A DNA stretch of 64,000 bases from Spirosoma rhododendri (GTDB lineage: Bacteria; Bacteroidota; Bacteroidia; Cytophagales; Spirosomataceae), in assembly GCF_012849055.1 (NCBI RefSeq), contig NZ_CP051678.1, positions 204,466 to 268,465 on the forward strand. Direction: 5' to 3'. A model generated the notes under the pieces. The model searched no databases. It worked only from the letters and a program-made list of their open reading frames with translations, and was not told where the DNA came from. This document shows positions 26,132 through 35,628 of this stretch, piece by piece (the stretch's first letter is position 1; each line of letters begins with the position of its first letter). Position numbers and translations under genes: made by a program.

Positions 26132-26207
26132 GACTCCGTAGTTCAGTTGGTAGAGTAATTGACTCTTAATCAATGGGTCGGCAGTTCGAACCTGTCCGGG
26201 ATCACCA
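26132..26207 (+). tRNA. tRNA-Lys (anticodon CTT)
   Basis: A 76-base cloverleaf ending in encoded CCA. D arm GTTC-AGTTGGTAGA-GTAA, anticodon stem ATTGA/TCAAT around loop CTCTTAA (anticodon CTT), T arm GGCAG-TTCGAAC-CTGTC. The acceptor stem GACTCCG/CGGGATC has one C-A mismatch (position 3-70) and one wobble. A terminator hairpin follows at once. Confidence 0.9.
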
Positions 26208-26214
26208 GAGCATC

Positions 26215-26252
26215 AAAGAGGGCATCTACAACACGTTGTAGATGCCCTCTTT
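26215..26252 (+). terminator. terminator after tRNA-Lys
   Basis: An 18-bp perfect stem (26215-26232 and 26235-26252) with a 2-base loop, its last bases forming TCTTT. Lies 8 bases past the tRNA end. Confidence 0.85.
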
Positions 26253-26330
26253 CAGTATCGTATGCGACGGATTACACTGGACAGATATTAAAAAAATTAC
26301 TGTCTTACACAAACGCTCTTTTATCGTATA

Positions 26331-26363
26331 GAACCGATGTGTTGATTAACTACATATCGGTTC
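26331..26363. repeat. short inverted repeat
   Basis: GAACCGATGTGT and the opposing ACATATCGGTTC (33 bases overall) form an imperfect stem; the outer 8 bp are perfect. No gene is near enough to assign a role. The rest of 26253-26493 shows no gene. Confidence 0.5.
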
Positions 26364-26493
26364 GGATTACTGCATGGCTTTGCCCAGAAAGCCAGTTGTG
26401 TATCAATAAAATAACCATAACTCAAGGAAGCATGCTACCACTCAAGGAGTGGTTTGGTAAGTGAGCCGTTTGCCGCGTACGTAGTGAGTCATT

Positions 26494-27066
26494 TTAAGAT
26501 TTTTGCGCTATCGTATCTATGTTTCGCCTGGCCTGAATTAGGTGCCGTTCGGTATGCACGATAAGAAATTGCAGCACGTTCCCCACTGGTAAACGGATCC
26601 AGGCAGCAACGGACATCGGAATACGGATGGTGGTCAGGTCATGATCCTGAGCGGCCTGAAGTAGCCGCAGCAATTCTTCCTGCTGGTCGATAAACTCCGC
26701 CACCACTGTATGCGCGGGTAGGTTGACCAAGGGTTGATGTCGCCGCGCAGCTTTGAACTTTATGAGTCCGCCCCCTGGATCCATCAATCGGGTTAGATAC
26801 CCCCCCAACCAGGAACTCGTGAACGTAGTTGTGGTGTGTTGACCCGGCGATCGTGGAATCAGTTCCTGTTTTAGCCGGGGCAGATAGTACTGGCCATAGC
26901 TGTTCAAATGCGCCAAGCATTGAACAACACTCCATCCACCGCTCATGGCAGGCTTTCGTAACAAAGCTTCATCTTTATTTTGAAAAATTTGAACAGCTTC
27001 TTGAATGTGTTTTTCTACCTGCTGCTCCAAGCCTTCCAGCCAGATCTGCTTAACAACGGTTTTCAT
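26494..27066 (-). CDS. DinB-like family protein
   Basis: 190 residues. Four-helix DinB_2-type fold: conserved metal-ligand His in C-L-A-H-L-N-S-Y-G (about 52) and H-x-x-R-H-L-I-Q-A-R-R-N at the end, with W-S-V-V-Q in between. DinB-fold proteins include thiol-dependent metal enzymes; the specific substrate is unknown. Its start overlaps the end of the DUF4345 gene by 17 bases, so the two are translationally coupled. Confidence 0.8.
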   Translation of the reverse strand: MKTVVKQIWLEGLEQQVEKHIQEAVQIFQNKDEALLRKPAMSGGWSVVQCLAHLNSYGQYYLPRLKQELIPRSPGQHTTTTFTSSWLGGYLTRLMDPGGGLIKFKAARRHQPLVNLPAHTVVAEFIDQQEELLRLLQAAQDHDLTTIRIPMSVAAWIRLPVGNVLQFLIVHTERHLIQARRNIDTIAQKS

Positions 27067-27481
27067 AGGCCAAAAGCGAAGAGTTTACTGTGCGATTAGC
27101 CCAGAGCAACACCAGAGCCGTCAGACAAAGAATCGATTCGATCAGTAACCACTGCCGGCCAAACGAGCCTAACGCCCCCTGGGAAACAATGGTCATGATG
27201 CGCGATAATGCATAAAGCCCCCACAGCAAGCTCAGAAAGGCAAGCCCTTTGGGCACCTCCCGCAACATAAGGTACAGCAAGCTAATAAACAGAGTTAGTC
27301 CCACTCCCCCATACGCCCCCCGAATGGAGCTGAACGCGTCGGGGTTAGGCAGCTGAACCTGCACCAAATCCATTACCGATTGCGGATTGGAAAAGGCCAT
27401 TAGGCTGACGGACAAAATGGCTAAAGCCGAAAGAAGGATATAGCCTTGCCCTACACGTTTGGTGATAAGTTTGATGTTCAT
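27050..27481 (-). CDS. DUF4345-like four-helix membrane protein
   Basis: 143 residues from the ATG at 27481 (upstream codons to 27532 look non-native). About four hydrophobic helices: G-Q-G-Y-I-L-L-S-A-L-A-I-L-S-V, G-G-V-G-L-T-L-F-I-S-L-L-Y-L-M, F-L-S-L-L-W-G-L-Y-A-L, and L-L-I-E-S-I-L-C-L-T-A-L-V-L-L-W. R-G-A-Y-G-G-V-G is the family-like loop. Sits between a Crp-family regulator and the DinB gene. Confidence 0.75.
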   Translation of the reverse strand: MNIKLITKRVGQGYILLSALAILSVSLMAFSNPQSVMDLVQVQLPNPDAFSSIRGAYGGVGLTLFISLLYLMLREVPKGLAFLSLLWGLYALSRIMTIVSQGALGSFGRQWLLIESILCLTALVLLWANRTVNSSLLAYENRC

Positions 27482-27557
27482 GTTCTTGGTGATTGTTAGG
27501 GTACCAGGCAAAGTTGAGCTTTCTACTTTCACCCAGTATTGGTATTTACCAAGATTA

Positions 27558-28142
27558 TCACCCTCTCACGCTGTTGATTAGCTTACTGAAGTTTGTTGGA
27601 TCCACCCCAATATAATTCGCCAGATACTTATGCGGAACGACCTGCAATATGTGGGGACTGCGTTGGAGCAAGCTTCTAAATTTATCGGCTGACGAGTAAC
27701 ACTGCAGTTCCACCAGCCGTTCGAGCACTCCCGACAGGGCCTGCGTGATCCCCAGCCGGATCATTGTTTCTATGGCTGGACACTGGTGCATAACAAGCTG
27801 TAAATCGGCCAACGAAGCACGAAGAAAACCGGACGGTGTCAGGGTTTGGTAATAGTAGCGAGCAGGCAGTTGCAACATCAGCGCATCGACCACCCCGCCG
27901 AATGAAGGGGCGTATGTAAAAACAAGAGTAGCTTCCCGCCCCTGTTGATCTAGAAAATAGACGCGCTGCACCCCCTCCTCGACAAAATACAGATAATTTT
28001 CCTGTTCACCAGCCACCGTCAGCAGCGTCTTTCGCTTGGCCATGAACGGATGCCAGATGCCAACAAACTCGCTCCACTCTGCTTCGGTAATGGGGTGAAT
28101 AGCCTGAACAAGTTGTTTTAATTGCTGTAGGGAGTTGGACAT
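27558..28142 (-). CDS. Crp/Fnr-family transcriptional regulator
   Basis: 194 residues from the ATG at 28142. An N-terminal cyclic-nucleotide-type beta-roll (L-L-T-V-A-G-E-Q-E-N-Y-L-Y-F-V-E-E-G-V-Q-R-V-Y) and a short C-terminal HTH (V-P-H-K-Y-L-A-N-Y-I-G-V-D-P-T-N-F-S-K-L). The usual cAMP-contact residues are absent, as in most Bacteroidota Crp-like proteins, so the ligand is unknown. It probably controls the adjoining DUF4345 and DinB genes, which it precedes on the same strand. Confidence 0.85.
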   Translation of the reverse strand: MSNSLQQLKQLVQAIHPITEAEWSEFVGIWHPFMAKRKTLLTVAGEQENYLYFVEEGVQRVYFLDQQGREATLVFTYAPSFGGVVDALMLQLPARYYYQTLTPSGFLRASLADLQLVMHQCPAIETMIRLGITQALSGVLERLVELQCYSSADKFRSLLQRSPHILQVVPHKYLANYIGVDPTNFSKLINSVRG

Positions 28143-28431
28143 AATCGTCTGGTAACGCTCCAGCAAAGTTAGCATTAAGATAAGGATACGATTTTTTGGG
28201 TAGCCAGATGAATTGAGTTCAGCGGAAGTACATATGTCGGGTAAGCAACCCATATAGCAAGCTATTTTTTGCGAACGGACAACTTACGATACCAAGTTTC
28301 GAAAATTCAGCTACGGCTGCAGTGGACTTGCTCTTTTTTGCTGAGCAAAAGTGTAAGCTCCATTGGTCTAGTGAAAGGTGGCAAATCCAATCTCAAAAAA
28401 CGCTCGAATATCTATTCATATACCCTAACAA

Positions 28432-28462
28432 AAAAGCAGACTGGTAAGACCGGTCTGCTTTT
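28432..28462. terminator. hairpin in the Crp-katE intergenic region
   Basis: AAAAGCAGAC / GTCTGCTTTT with a 11-base loop and T-runs on both strands. It belongs to no obvious flanking gene; both neighbours are transcribed leftward. The rest of 28254-28820 shows no other gene. Confidence 0.55.
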
Positions 28463-28723
28463 CGCTTCTATCCACACCATTAGGGCTTATGACGGCCCCT
28501 TTGATTCAACAAAGGTATGTGTGGCGGCACACATATCTACCTAATCCTGCTAACAAGGCACACAAAAGAGCCGCTTTAACTGAAGCAGCCGCTACCTTTC
28601 GCTTTTGACTAAAGAAACAGTCAAAAAATCAGCTTATTGTAAGATAAGTCTGTTATGCACTATTTTATCCTAAAAAGCCGAAAGCGGTATCCATAGACGA
28701 AAACGCGCTATCTTTCCGAGATG

Positions 28724-28793
28724 GTTACAATACTACCCCCCAGTAGATACCCTTGTATAAGTAAGGGTATCTACTGGGGGGTAGTATTGTAAC
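28724..28793 (-). terminator. 31-bp perfect hairpin downstream of the catalase gene
   Basis: Left arm 28724-28754, right arm 28763-28793, loop of 8. Every one of 31 pairs matches, far longer than needed for a terminator. It begins 29 bases past the catalase stop, so it probably terminates that leftward transcript or stabilises its 3' end. Confidence 0.8.
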
Positions 28794-28821
28794 GTACAAC
28801 TCGCTACTTAATGCCAATAAG

Positions 28822-31037
28822 CTAAGCTGCAACCATGTCCAAGGCTGGCCGGCTCCAGTGACGTGACCCCACAAGAGCCACGAATTGATCAATGACTTCT
28901 TGTTGTCGACTGGCAGTCTGCTCTGATAAGACGCCCAGCTCATTCAGGGCGGCTCCTGCCGGCAAGGCTTTAGTCAACAAGGCTACCCCTTCACCCAGCA
29001 CACCAATGGCTTTGCCATGTTTGTAGGTCTGGCTTATAAAGACATAAGCGTCCCCTTTAGCCGTCAACGTACCTGCCCCTGCTCCCCCGGCACGAATACT
29101 GCATCATATAAAGCCGGGCTGGTGTTGGCGAATGTTTTCGTGATTTCTAATGATTCGTTAAGCATCCCTAAGCTGGATCCAACTAGTTCACCAATAGCCC
29201 CCGCCTTTGTCAGCGCTTCTTTGAGGGCAATGACCTGGTCAATAGCTATATCATTGGAAACCAGGATAGCTACTTTCCGACCTTTTGGACCGCCCGGTTG
29301 GCCTTCCATGCTGAGCGCTTTGGACTGCTGCACTCCCCCCGACGCAGTAGTTTCCGACAGGGCGTCGGCTAGTTGCTGAGCGCCCGCCACCGAGTCGGCC
29401 GAACCCCGTGCCAGACCATTTTCCTCCGGCTCGCCCAAGGCCGCTGCTACCTGATCGGCCAGCAGACCGTTGATCTGCTGCAGATGCTTAAGCATGCGCT
29501 GGCGAACAGAGCGGGTCTCTACTTTACTCAGTTCAAACTGCAGCGCTTTAACGATATGCTCTTTCTCAGGCCCACTCATGCTGTTCCAAAACAGCTTAGC
29601 CTGTCCGTAGTGATCATCGAAGGTGCGGCTGCGGGCTCGTACCTTGGGACCACTCACCGCTTCAGAATAAGTTGTATAGCCGCCCTGACCAGGAGTCGCC
29701 TCGTCAGGTGAATGGCCGTCCAGTGAGGCGGGGGCATAGGACACCCGCCCTTTGTCGATGGTATAACGCATCTGGGCATCGCGCTGGTTGTTAGACACCC
29801 TGGCGACGGGCCGATTGATGGGCAACTCGGTAAAGTTAGGGCTGCCCAAGCGGCTCAACTGCGTATCTAGGTAGGAGAAGTTACGGCCCTGCAAGAGGGG
29901 GTCGTTACTAAAGCTGATTCCTGGTACGACATTGGTGGTGTTAAAAGCAACCTGCTCGGTCTCGGCGAAGTAGTTATCGGGGTTGCGGTTCAGCGTCATC
30001 TTACCTATCCGTCGAACCGGCAGCAACTCTTCGGGCCACAGTTTGGTGGCATCCAGGATGTCAAAATCAAACTTTTGTTCGTCTTCCTCGGCCAGGGTCT
30101 GAATCCCCAACTCCCATTCCAGAAAAGTACCGTTCTTGATCGAGTCCGACAGGTCACGCCGGTGAAAGTCGGGATCTTTCCCCGCGATCTGCTGCGCTTC
30201 ATCCCAGACCAGCGAGTGAACACCCAACAGGGGTTTCCAGTGGAACTTGACAAAGGTCGATTTACCTTGGGCGTTGATCAGCCGGAAGGTGTGCACTCCG
30301 AAGCCTTCCATTGTGCCAAAGCTACGGGGAAGCGAGCGGTCGCTCATAATCCACATAATCATGTGCATGGATTCAGGTGTGAGCGAAATGAAGTCCCAAA
30401 ATGTATCGTGCGCGGTAGCGGCTTGGGGAATTTCCCGATCGGGCTCGGGTTTGGCCGCGTGGATCAAATCGGGAAACTTAATGGCATCCTGGATGAAGAA
30501 CACCGGAATGTTATTACCCACAATATCCCAGTTACCCTCGGGGGTGTAGAGCTTAACAGCAAACCCACGAACGTCGCGGGCGGTGTCAGCCGACCCGCGT
30601 GAACCAGCCACGGTCGAGAAACGCACAAACACGGGCGTCGTCAACGAAGTATCGGTCAATACCTTTGCCGAGGTAAGGTCTTCTAGTGATTCGTAGAGTT
30701 GGAAGTGCCCATGAGCCGCTGCGCCCCGGGCATGGACAATGCGTTCGGGAATGCGTTCATGGTCGAAGTGCTGGATTTTCTCTCGCAGCAGAAAGTCTTC
30801 CAGCAAGGTAGGTCCGCGCTCCCCGGCGCGGAGCGAGTTCTGGTCATCGGCAATGGGTTGGCCAACGTTAGAGGTCAGGGGGGATCGATTATCGTTGAGC
30901 AGAGGTTTATTGACGGGTACTACGTAATCGGCATCAGTTGACCCTTCTGGGTCCGATGATTGCTTGGCTACAAGACTGCTGTGCTTGTCGGCTTGGCTGG
31001 GGCGAGGATACTTGGCGTCTTTGGGCTGTGGTTGCAT
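28822..31037 (-). CDS. katE: large-subunit catalase (KatE/HPII type), C-terminal domain frameshifted
   Basis: Hydrogen peroxide disproportionation. The heme-catalase core has the active His in [12 protein letters not shown], the [14 protein letters not shown] segment, and a heme-ligand Tyr region ([12 protein letters not shown]). After it, about residues 575-657 begin a DJ-1/PfpI-like domain (V-A-I-L-V-S-N-D). The frame stops at 29064 (after V-P-G-E-Q-G-Q-V-R), but the next frame continues the domain to 28822 with [11 protein letters not shown]. One G missing from the run at 29084-29088 explains it. Total would be about 739 residues, close to HPII (753). Catalytic core is intact. Confidence 0.88.
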
Positions 31038-31757
31038 AACCGTTGAGTTTGGGATCTACTACTTCATTCAATAAGGTTGTTACCCGTTATATTGTTCGGC
31101 CACTGAGTTGGTATAGTGTTCTTGGGTCCAGACTAGATTGACGCTTACTTTCCATTATGAGCCTTGTTGATCTTGACTAGCTGTTGCTCTAAGAAGGGGG
31201 AAGTCATTGAGTAGCAATGGCAAAGATCATTTTGGGTCAGCATGTGAATATGGTGAGCCCAGGCGGCGTTCTACTTCTTTTCTTTTGCACTTATTACTAG
31301 GATTTTTGTAAGAATCTATAATCCCTACTCTGAGCCGCCATCTTGTACACAAGCAAACACTGCTGGGTACGTGGCGCTCCTGGGAGAGGGCCTGAAGTTA
31401 CTGTAAGATTAATGGGCACACTGATGGTATCGGTGCGTACCTACGCCAAGAAAGTCGTTGATGCACCGTGGCCAATACGGAGAAATCGGTTAGTACTGGA
31501 AACTATCCAGGGATGGCTAATAAACTAGAAATTAAGCGACACGATATCCTTTTCCCTTATTGATCTGTTAATAGACCGTTGCGCGTCCATAAATTGACCC
31601 ACCGGTGCAACCTACTGATGGCCGTTCCCGCATATACCATCAATCAGGCAAATTGCTCCTGTCAGTGAACCGGTGCATCTTCACACGAACAGCCACGGAT
31701 TCAATCGAGCGATCAGCTAAACCAGCCACCACCAGCAACTTTATTTACCAATAGTCC
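31038..31757. other. long intergenic region
   Basis: 720 bases between the leftward catalase gene and the rightward DUF2254 gene. It must carry both promoters. I found no convincing gene, repeat or terminator; a 61-codon frame at 31343-31528 has no coding character. Confidence 0.5.
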
Positions 31758-33143
31758 GTGAACAAAAAACACAGCGAGGACAACCGAGCCACCATTATCC
31801 AACGCGCTTTTTCAGAGTTCCTGTTACTGCCCTCAGTAATTATTGTCTGTTTTGTGTTTCTATCGTACTTCACCTACAGTATTGATCAAGCAAAAATCAG
31901 CTGGCTTCAACCGATCAGACGGCTGCTGAAAGAACATATCTTTTCTAGTGCTGAGGCAACTAGCAGTCTGCTGGGTGCCATTGTCTCGGGCACTATATCG
32001 GTAACAACGCTGACGACAACCCTGCTACTGGTGATCGTTCAGCAGTCGGCCAGTTCCATGACGACCCGGGTATTCGATCAATTTCTCAGACGCAAAACGA
32101 ATCAATTTTACCTGGGTTTCTTTGTGGGCCTGGCGCTGTATTCGATGATCACGCTAGCCACCGTCAATCCCCGTTTCAATCCAGTGCTTGGGGGTACCGT
32201 CGCCTTCAGCCTGACCGGACTGGCGCTTTATCTGCTGGTGCTGTTGATGTATACAACGATTGATCAAATGCGGCCCTCCGAGATCATCAATGCGATCCAT
32301 AACCGCATTCTCAGCGCACGGTGTAGCCAGTTGGAAATGGTAGCCTACACGACAACGCGTGAACCAGCCAATAACCAGCAGCGAACCACTGTGGTATCGA
32401 TGAAGGGAGGCTACCTGACCTATATCAACGCGAAGGAGCTGGCCAAATTCATCGCCCAACAATGCAGTGGCAGTCAGGTCTACTTCAACAAGCCAATTGG
32501 TACCTACATAGCTTACAACGAGCCCATCGCCGAACTAGCGGTCGCTGCTGAATCGCACACGACACGGTTGACCGCCGCAATACGCGAACACACCAGCATC
32601 AGCGTCAAGCGGGATCTGGATCAGGATGCCGCCTACGGGATCGTGCAACTGGAAACGATTGCCTGGACCTCGACCTCAACGGCCAAATCCAATCCCTTAC
32701 CCGGCACCTTATGTGTGCACACGTTACACAATTTACTGAGTTGCTGGAGCGAAGAAAAACCAGTGACCAAAGACGCCCGATTCCACTCGATCTATTATTA
32801 CGATAACACCGTTGATGAGCTAATGAGAAGCTTTGAGAATCTAGCGGTTGTATCGTCTGAATCGATGCAACATCAGATTTTCGAAGCGATACTCGACACG
32901 TTTAGCAAAATGCTCCCCCGAGTTCCTGCCCAGTGGCAACAACAAATGGAGCGCGTGCTCTTGACTATGCTGTCTGTTATGGGTGATCACGTACTAACAA
33001 CGGCCATGAACAACTCGCTCAATACGCTAATCGACCAATTACGTCAACTGGGTAAAGTAGAGACGGCGGAAGCGGTAACAACAGCAACGGAAGAGTTAAG
33101 ACAATCGGTCGGCAAACTCAATTCGAGATCAACCCGGGTGTAA
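31758..33143 (+). CDS. DUF2254 family membrane protein
   Basis: 461 residues from a GTG. Four N-terminal membrane segments in two pairs: about 22-42 and 70-92 (G-A-I-V-S-G-T-I-S-V-T-T-L), then 115-135 and 145-165. The sequence after helix 2, L-L-V-I-V-Q-Q-S-A-S-S-M-T-T-R-V-F-D-Q-F-L-R-R-K, matches the DUF2254 core. The large C-terminal part is cytoplasmic and acidic. Function is unknown; some relatives affect solute handling. A membrane-anchored EEP gene follows on the same strand. Confidence 0.85.
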   Translation: MNKKHSEDNRATIIQRAFSEFLLLPSVIIVCFVFLSYFTYSIDQAKISWLQPIRRLLKEHIFSSAEATSSLLGAIVSGTISVTTLTTTLLLVIVQQSASSMTTRVFDQFLRRKTNQFYLGFFVGLALYSMITLATVNPRFNPVLGGTVAFSLTGLALYLLVLLMYTTIDQMRPSEIINAIHNRILSARCSQLEMVAYTTTREPANNQQRTTVVSMKGGYLTYINAKELAKFIAQQCSGSQVYFNKPIGTYIAYNEPIAELAVAAESHTTRLTAAIREHTSISVKRDLDQDAAYGIVQLETIAWTSTSTAKSNPLPGTLCVHTLHNLLSCWSEEKPVTKDARFHSIYYYDNTVDELMRSFENLAVVSSESMQHQIFEAILDTFSKMLPRVPAQWQQQMERVLLTMLSVMGDHVLTTAMNNSLNTLIDQLRQLGKVETAEAVTTATEELRQSVGKLNSRSTRV

Positions 33144-33210
33144 ACGCAATTGGACAAACGCGTTGGGTTTGCTTACCTTTCAGCGCGGCCTATCTTCATT
33201 TCATTTTACG

Positions 33211-34227
33211 GTGACTACTTTACAAAGAGCCCTATTCTACCTGCTGTTACTGGCGGGGGGCCTACTGAGCGCCCTGACGTGGACCTCCCTGATTAATAAC
33301 AGCTCACTTTGGTTCTTGCAGGTACTCAATTTCCCCCGGTTGGCCATGTTGCTGGCCCTGATGAGCTGTTTGCTGCTGTTTCTGCTACTGCCTCATGGTT
33401 GGACGAGGGCCACATGGCTCTTCCTGGCCAGTCTACTGCTCTCTATTGGCATTCAGGCTTACATTCTTTTTCCGTATTCCTCCCTCGCCCCAACGGTGGT
33501 TGAAACCGTGTCAAAAGCAGCCGTTAGCCAGCAAGCCACGTTTAGTATACTGGTGGCTAACGTTTGGATCGATAACCGTCATGCCCAGGAGCTATTGAGC
33601 ATCATTGCCACCAAACAGCCAACGTTCGTGCTAACCATGGAAGTGAACCAGTGGTGGGTTCACCAACTTGACGGACTAGGTAAGGAGTACCCCTACTGCA
33701 TCAAGTATCCAACCCGGAACGCCTACGGCATGGCCTTGTATGCCAAACTACCACTCGACAAGCCCACCATTCGCTTCCTTCATCATCGACAGGTGCCGTC
33801 CTTTACGACTACCATCACCCTACCCAACAAGCGTCAGTTTCAACTCTGGACCTTACATCCGGTCGCCCCATTCCCTAGTCAGTATCCTACTAACATTGGC
33901 GGTAAAGAAGTGGCCTTGCTGCGAGCAGGCCGTCTGATTGCTCAGCAAGCGCAGCCAACGGTGGTGGCGGGGGACTTCAATGATGTGGGCTGGTCGCCCA
34001 ATACGACCCAGTTTGCGGCCATTAGTGGCTTGCGGGACGTACGCCGGGGGCGGGGTATGTACAGCACCTTTGACGCCCGGTCGCTGTTGCTGCGCTGGCC
34101 CTTGGATTATGTATTTGTTTCGAGCCAGTTTAAGGTGCTGGCCGTGGAGCGGTTAGCCGCCTTTGGCTCGGATCATTTCCCCTATTACGTAGCGCTGGCC
34201 TACCAGCCAGGATTAGTAAGGCACTGA
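33211..34227 (+). CDS. membrane-anchored endonuclease/exonuclease/phosphatase-family protein
   Basis: 338 residues from a GTG at 33211 (an upstream TTG at 33163 is possible). Three N-terminal membrane helices (residues about 8-90) precede an EEP domain with the family patterns N-V-W-I-D-N, H-P-V-A-P, the catalytic V-V-A-G-D-F-N-D-V (Asp and Asn ligands), D-Y-V-F-V and G-S-D-H-F-P (terminal His). EEP enzymes cleave phosphodiesters in DNA, RNA or lipids. The short DUF2254 gap (67 bases) suggests the pair is co-transcribed. Substrate not predictable. Confidence 0.85.
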   Translation: MTTLQRALFYLLLLAGGLLSALTWTSLINNSSLWFLQVLNFPRLAMLLALMSCLLLFLLLPHGWTRATWLFLASLLLSIGIQAYILFPYSSLAPTVVETVSKAAVSQQATFSILVANVWIDNRHAQELLSIIATKQPTFVLTMEVNQWWVHQLDGLGKEYPYCIKYPTRNAYGMALYAKLPLDKPTIRFLHHRQVPSFTTTITLPNKRQFQLWTLHPVAPFPSQYPTNIGGKEVALLRAGRLIAQQAQPTVVAGDFNDVGWSPNTTQFAAISGLRDVRRGRGMYSTFDARSLLLRWPLDYVFVSSQFKVLAVERLAAFGSDHFPYYVALAYQPGLVRH

Positions 34228-34329
34228 CTGATGCTGGCAGCGTTGGGATAAGCGGTTTGTCTAGCGTGGCTTTGACTCTCGGGTTTATGATTCTAATCTC
34301 AATACACCCCCGTCTCGGATAAGAGCGTT

Positions 34330-35628
34330 TCATGATACGGGTCAAAGCAGTTGTGAATCTAAGGGGAAGCCACTCGACTAGAGCGGCTAGTCAATAGCAA
34401 CTCCGCAATAATAACCAACTCCTGCACGAGCACTAGGCGCGGGCTCAGAAGACGAAGCTTCCACCCACCATACGCTATGAATGGAGCAATCGAGAGACGT
34501 AGAAGCCAAGTGTCAGTTGGGACAATCACCGGTCCGGGAATCCAATAGGGCCGGCACCGAAACAATCTCCACATCGGTGAAGCTCCGCAGATAGGCTTCG
34601 ATGAATGGCTTGTGGGCGGCACCAACGATCAACAGGGCCCGCCCGCCGGCGATCGGAGCCGTCGCTTCCCGGATGGCCACCGCCATTTGTAGGTTCTGGG
34701 CTTCCCAAGCCGCTACCCGCTGCCGGCCCACCCGGCCCATCTTCGTACTGCGCAGCATCGAGAACCATTGGGCGTCGGCATCCAGCGCGCCAAACTTGGT
34801 CGAGTTCTTCCATTTAAAAACGGGCAGCACCTGATCCGCTGAGCGTAGCTTCATGGTATCCTCGGGCACGGCCGCGAACGCCGCCGTGCGGTGATTGAAC
34901 AGATCTTTCAACCCCGGTTCAGCCGCTACGGCTGCGTCCATAGCTGCGTCAAGCGGTAGGGCCACGTCACTGGCATGATCGCCCGCTCCGTAAAGCCGCT
35001 CTAAGCCCAGATCAGCTGCCAGGCGGGCTGCCATTGAGGTCAGCTCACTGCGCAGGCCAATAAAACGGTTGAGGCGTTTGACCAGAGCGGGAGACACGCC
35101 ATCCTCCGCAATGCGTTCGGCGGGCGCCAGCCGCAGCCATTGTACCGTGGCCGAGAAGGGCTCCGCTGCGGCCACGAACCAGACGGCTAGCTGACGGCGC
35201 TGGGCGGGGGTCAGATTGCCTTTTGCCGCTAAACTATCCGCTCGTACCAGAGCTTGTGCGGCGGAGAGTTGTAGCTGGGCCTGGGCCGTTTTAGCCATTT
35301 CTAGGGTTGGCCCACCGTACTGCCCAGCGTTACCGTGGTAGGCAGCGTAGGCCTCCAGGCCCATAACCTGCTCGCCGGGCATCGCCTCGGTCAAAATAAC
35401 GTCAGGTTTATAGGTTCGTAGTCGACACAGGACGGGTTCTAGCCAAGCCACCTTGAAGCTGTCAGCCGCTGCGTCGAGATGCCAGACGCCGAAGACCATC
35501 ACCTTGGTGGGAGGACTACCGAGTGTGGGCTTTGCGCTGGCCGGGTCGAAGGGTTTTTGTTTTTGGGCTTGCGCGTTGCTCAGTGAACAAAGTGATAGCC
35601 AGCCAGTAAGCAATAAACGAAAGAGCAT
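34330..35628 (-). repeat. inverted segmental duplication, copy 1
   Basis: About 1.3 kb (the gene at 34513-35628 plus about 180 bp of 3' flank) that matches 52316-53615 in the opposite orientation, with clear nucleotide divergence. The flank similarity (for example CTCTCGATTGCTCC, TATTGACTAGCCGCTCT) extends beyond the coding part. The second copy is followed by an extra DUF5694 gene that copy 1 lacks. Confidence 0.75.
34513..35628 (-). CDS. DUF5694/TraB-like family protein, intact copy
   Basis: 371 residues with a signal peptide (M-L-F-R-L-L-L-T-G-W-L...S-N-A-Q-A-Q). Conserved family features: V-M-V-F-G-V-W-H-L-D near the N-terminus, P-D-V-I-L-T-E-A-M-P-G, and a C-terminal G-A-A-H-K-P-F-I-E-A-Y (His after Gly-Ala-Ala). 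Such patterns (a GxxH and acidic residues) are shared with TraB/ChaN-like folds, which bind metals or heme; no activity has been shown for this family as far as I know. Exported, role unknown. A near-identical but frameshifted copy is at 52316-53430. Confidence 0.7.
   Translation of the reverse strand: MLFRLLLTGWLSLCSLSNAQAQKQKPFDPASAKPTLGSPPTKVMVFGVWHLDAAADSFKVAWLEPVLCRLRTYKPDVILTEAMPGEQVMGLEAYAAYHGNAGQYGGPTLEMAKTAQAQLQLSAAQALVRADSLAAKGNLTPAQRRQLAVWFVAAAEPFSATVQWLRLAPAERIAEDGVSPALVKRLNRFIGLRSELTSMAARLAADLGLERLYGAGDHASDVALPLDAAMDAAVAAEPGLKDLFNHRTAAFAAVPEDTMKLRSADQVLPVFKWKNSTKFGALDADAQWFSMLRSTKMGRVGRQRVAAWEAQNLQMAVAIREATAPIAGGRALLIVGAAHKPFIEAYLRSFTDVEIVSVPALLDSRTGDCPN

Noticed and set aside
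26132..26207. tRNA-Lys as an integration site of an island
   Set aside because: No integrase gene adjoins it and I find no second copy of its 3' end in the window.
28269..28544. 91-codon plus-strand frame
   Set aside because: Overlaps a terminator hairpin and has no coding character.
31343..31528. 61-codon frame in the gap after the catalase gene
   Set aside because: No coding bias, no motif, no ribosome-binding site.
34130..34345. Small minus frame as a remnant of the DUF5694 gene that follows copy 2
   Set aside because: Similarity with the second locus fades before the gene would begin; too weak to call.
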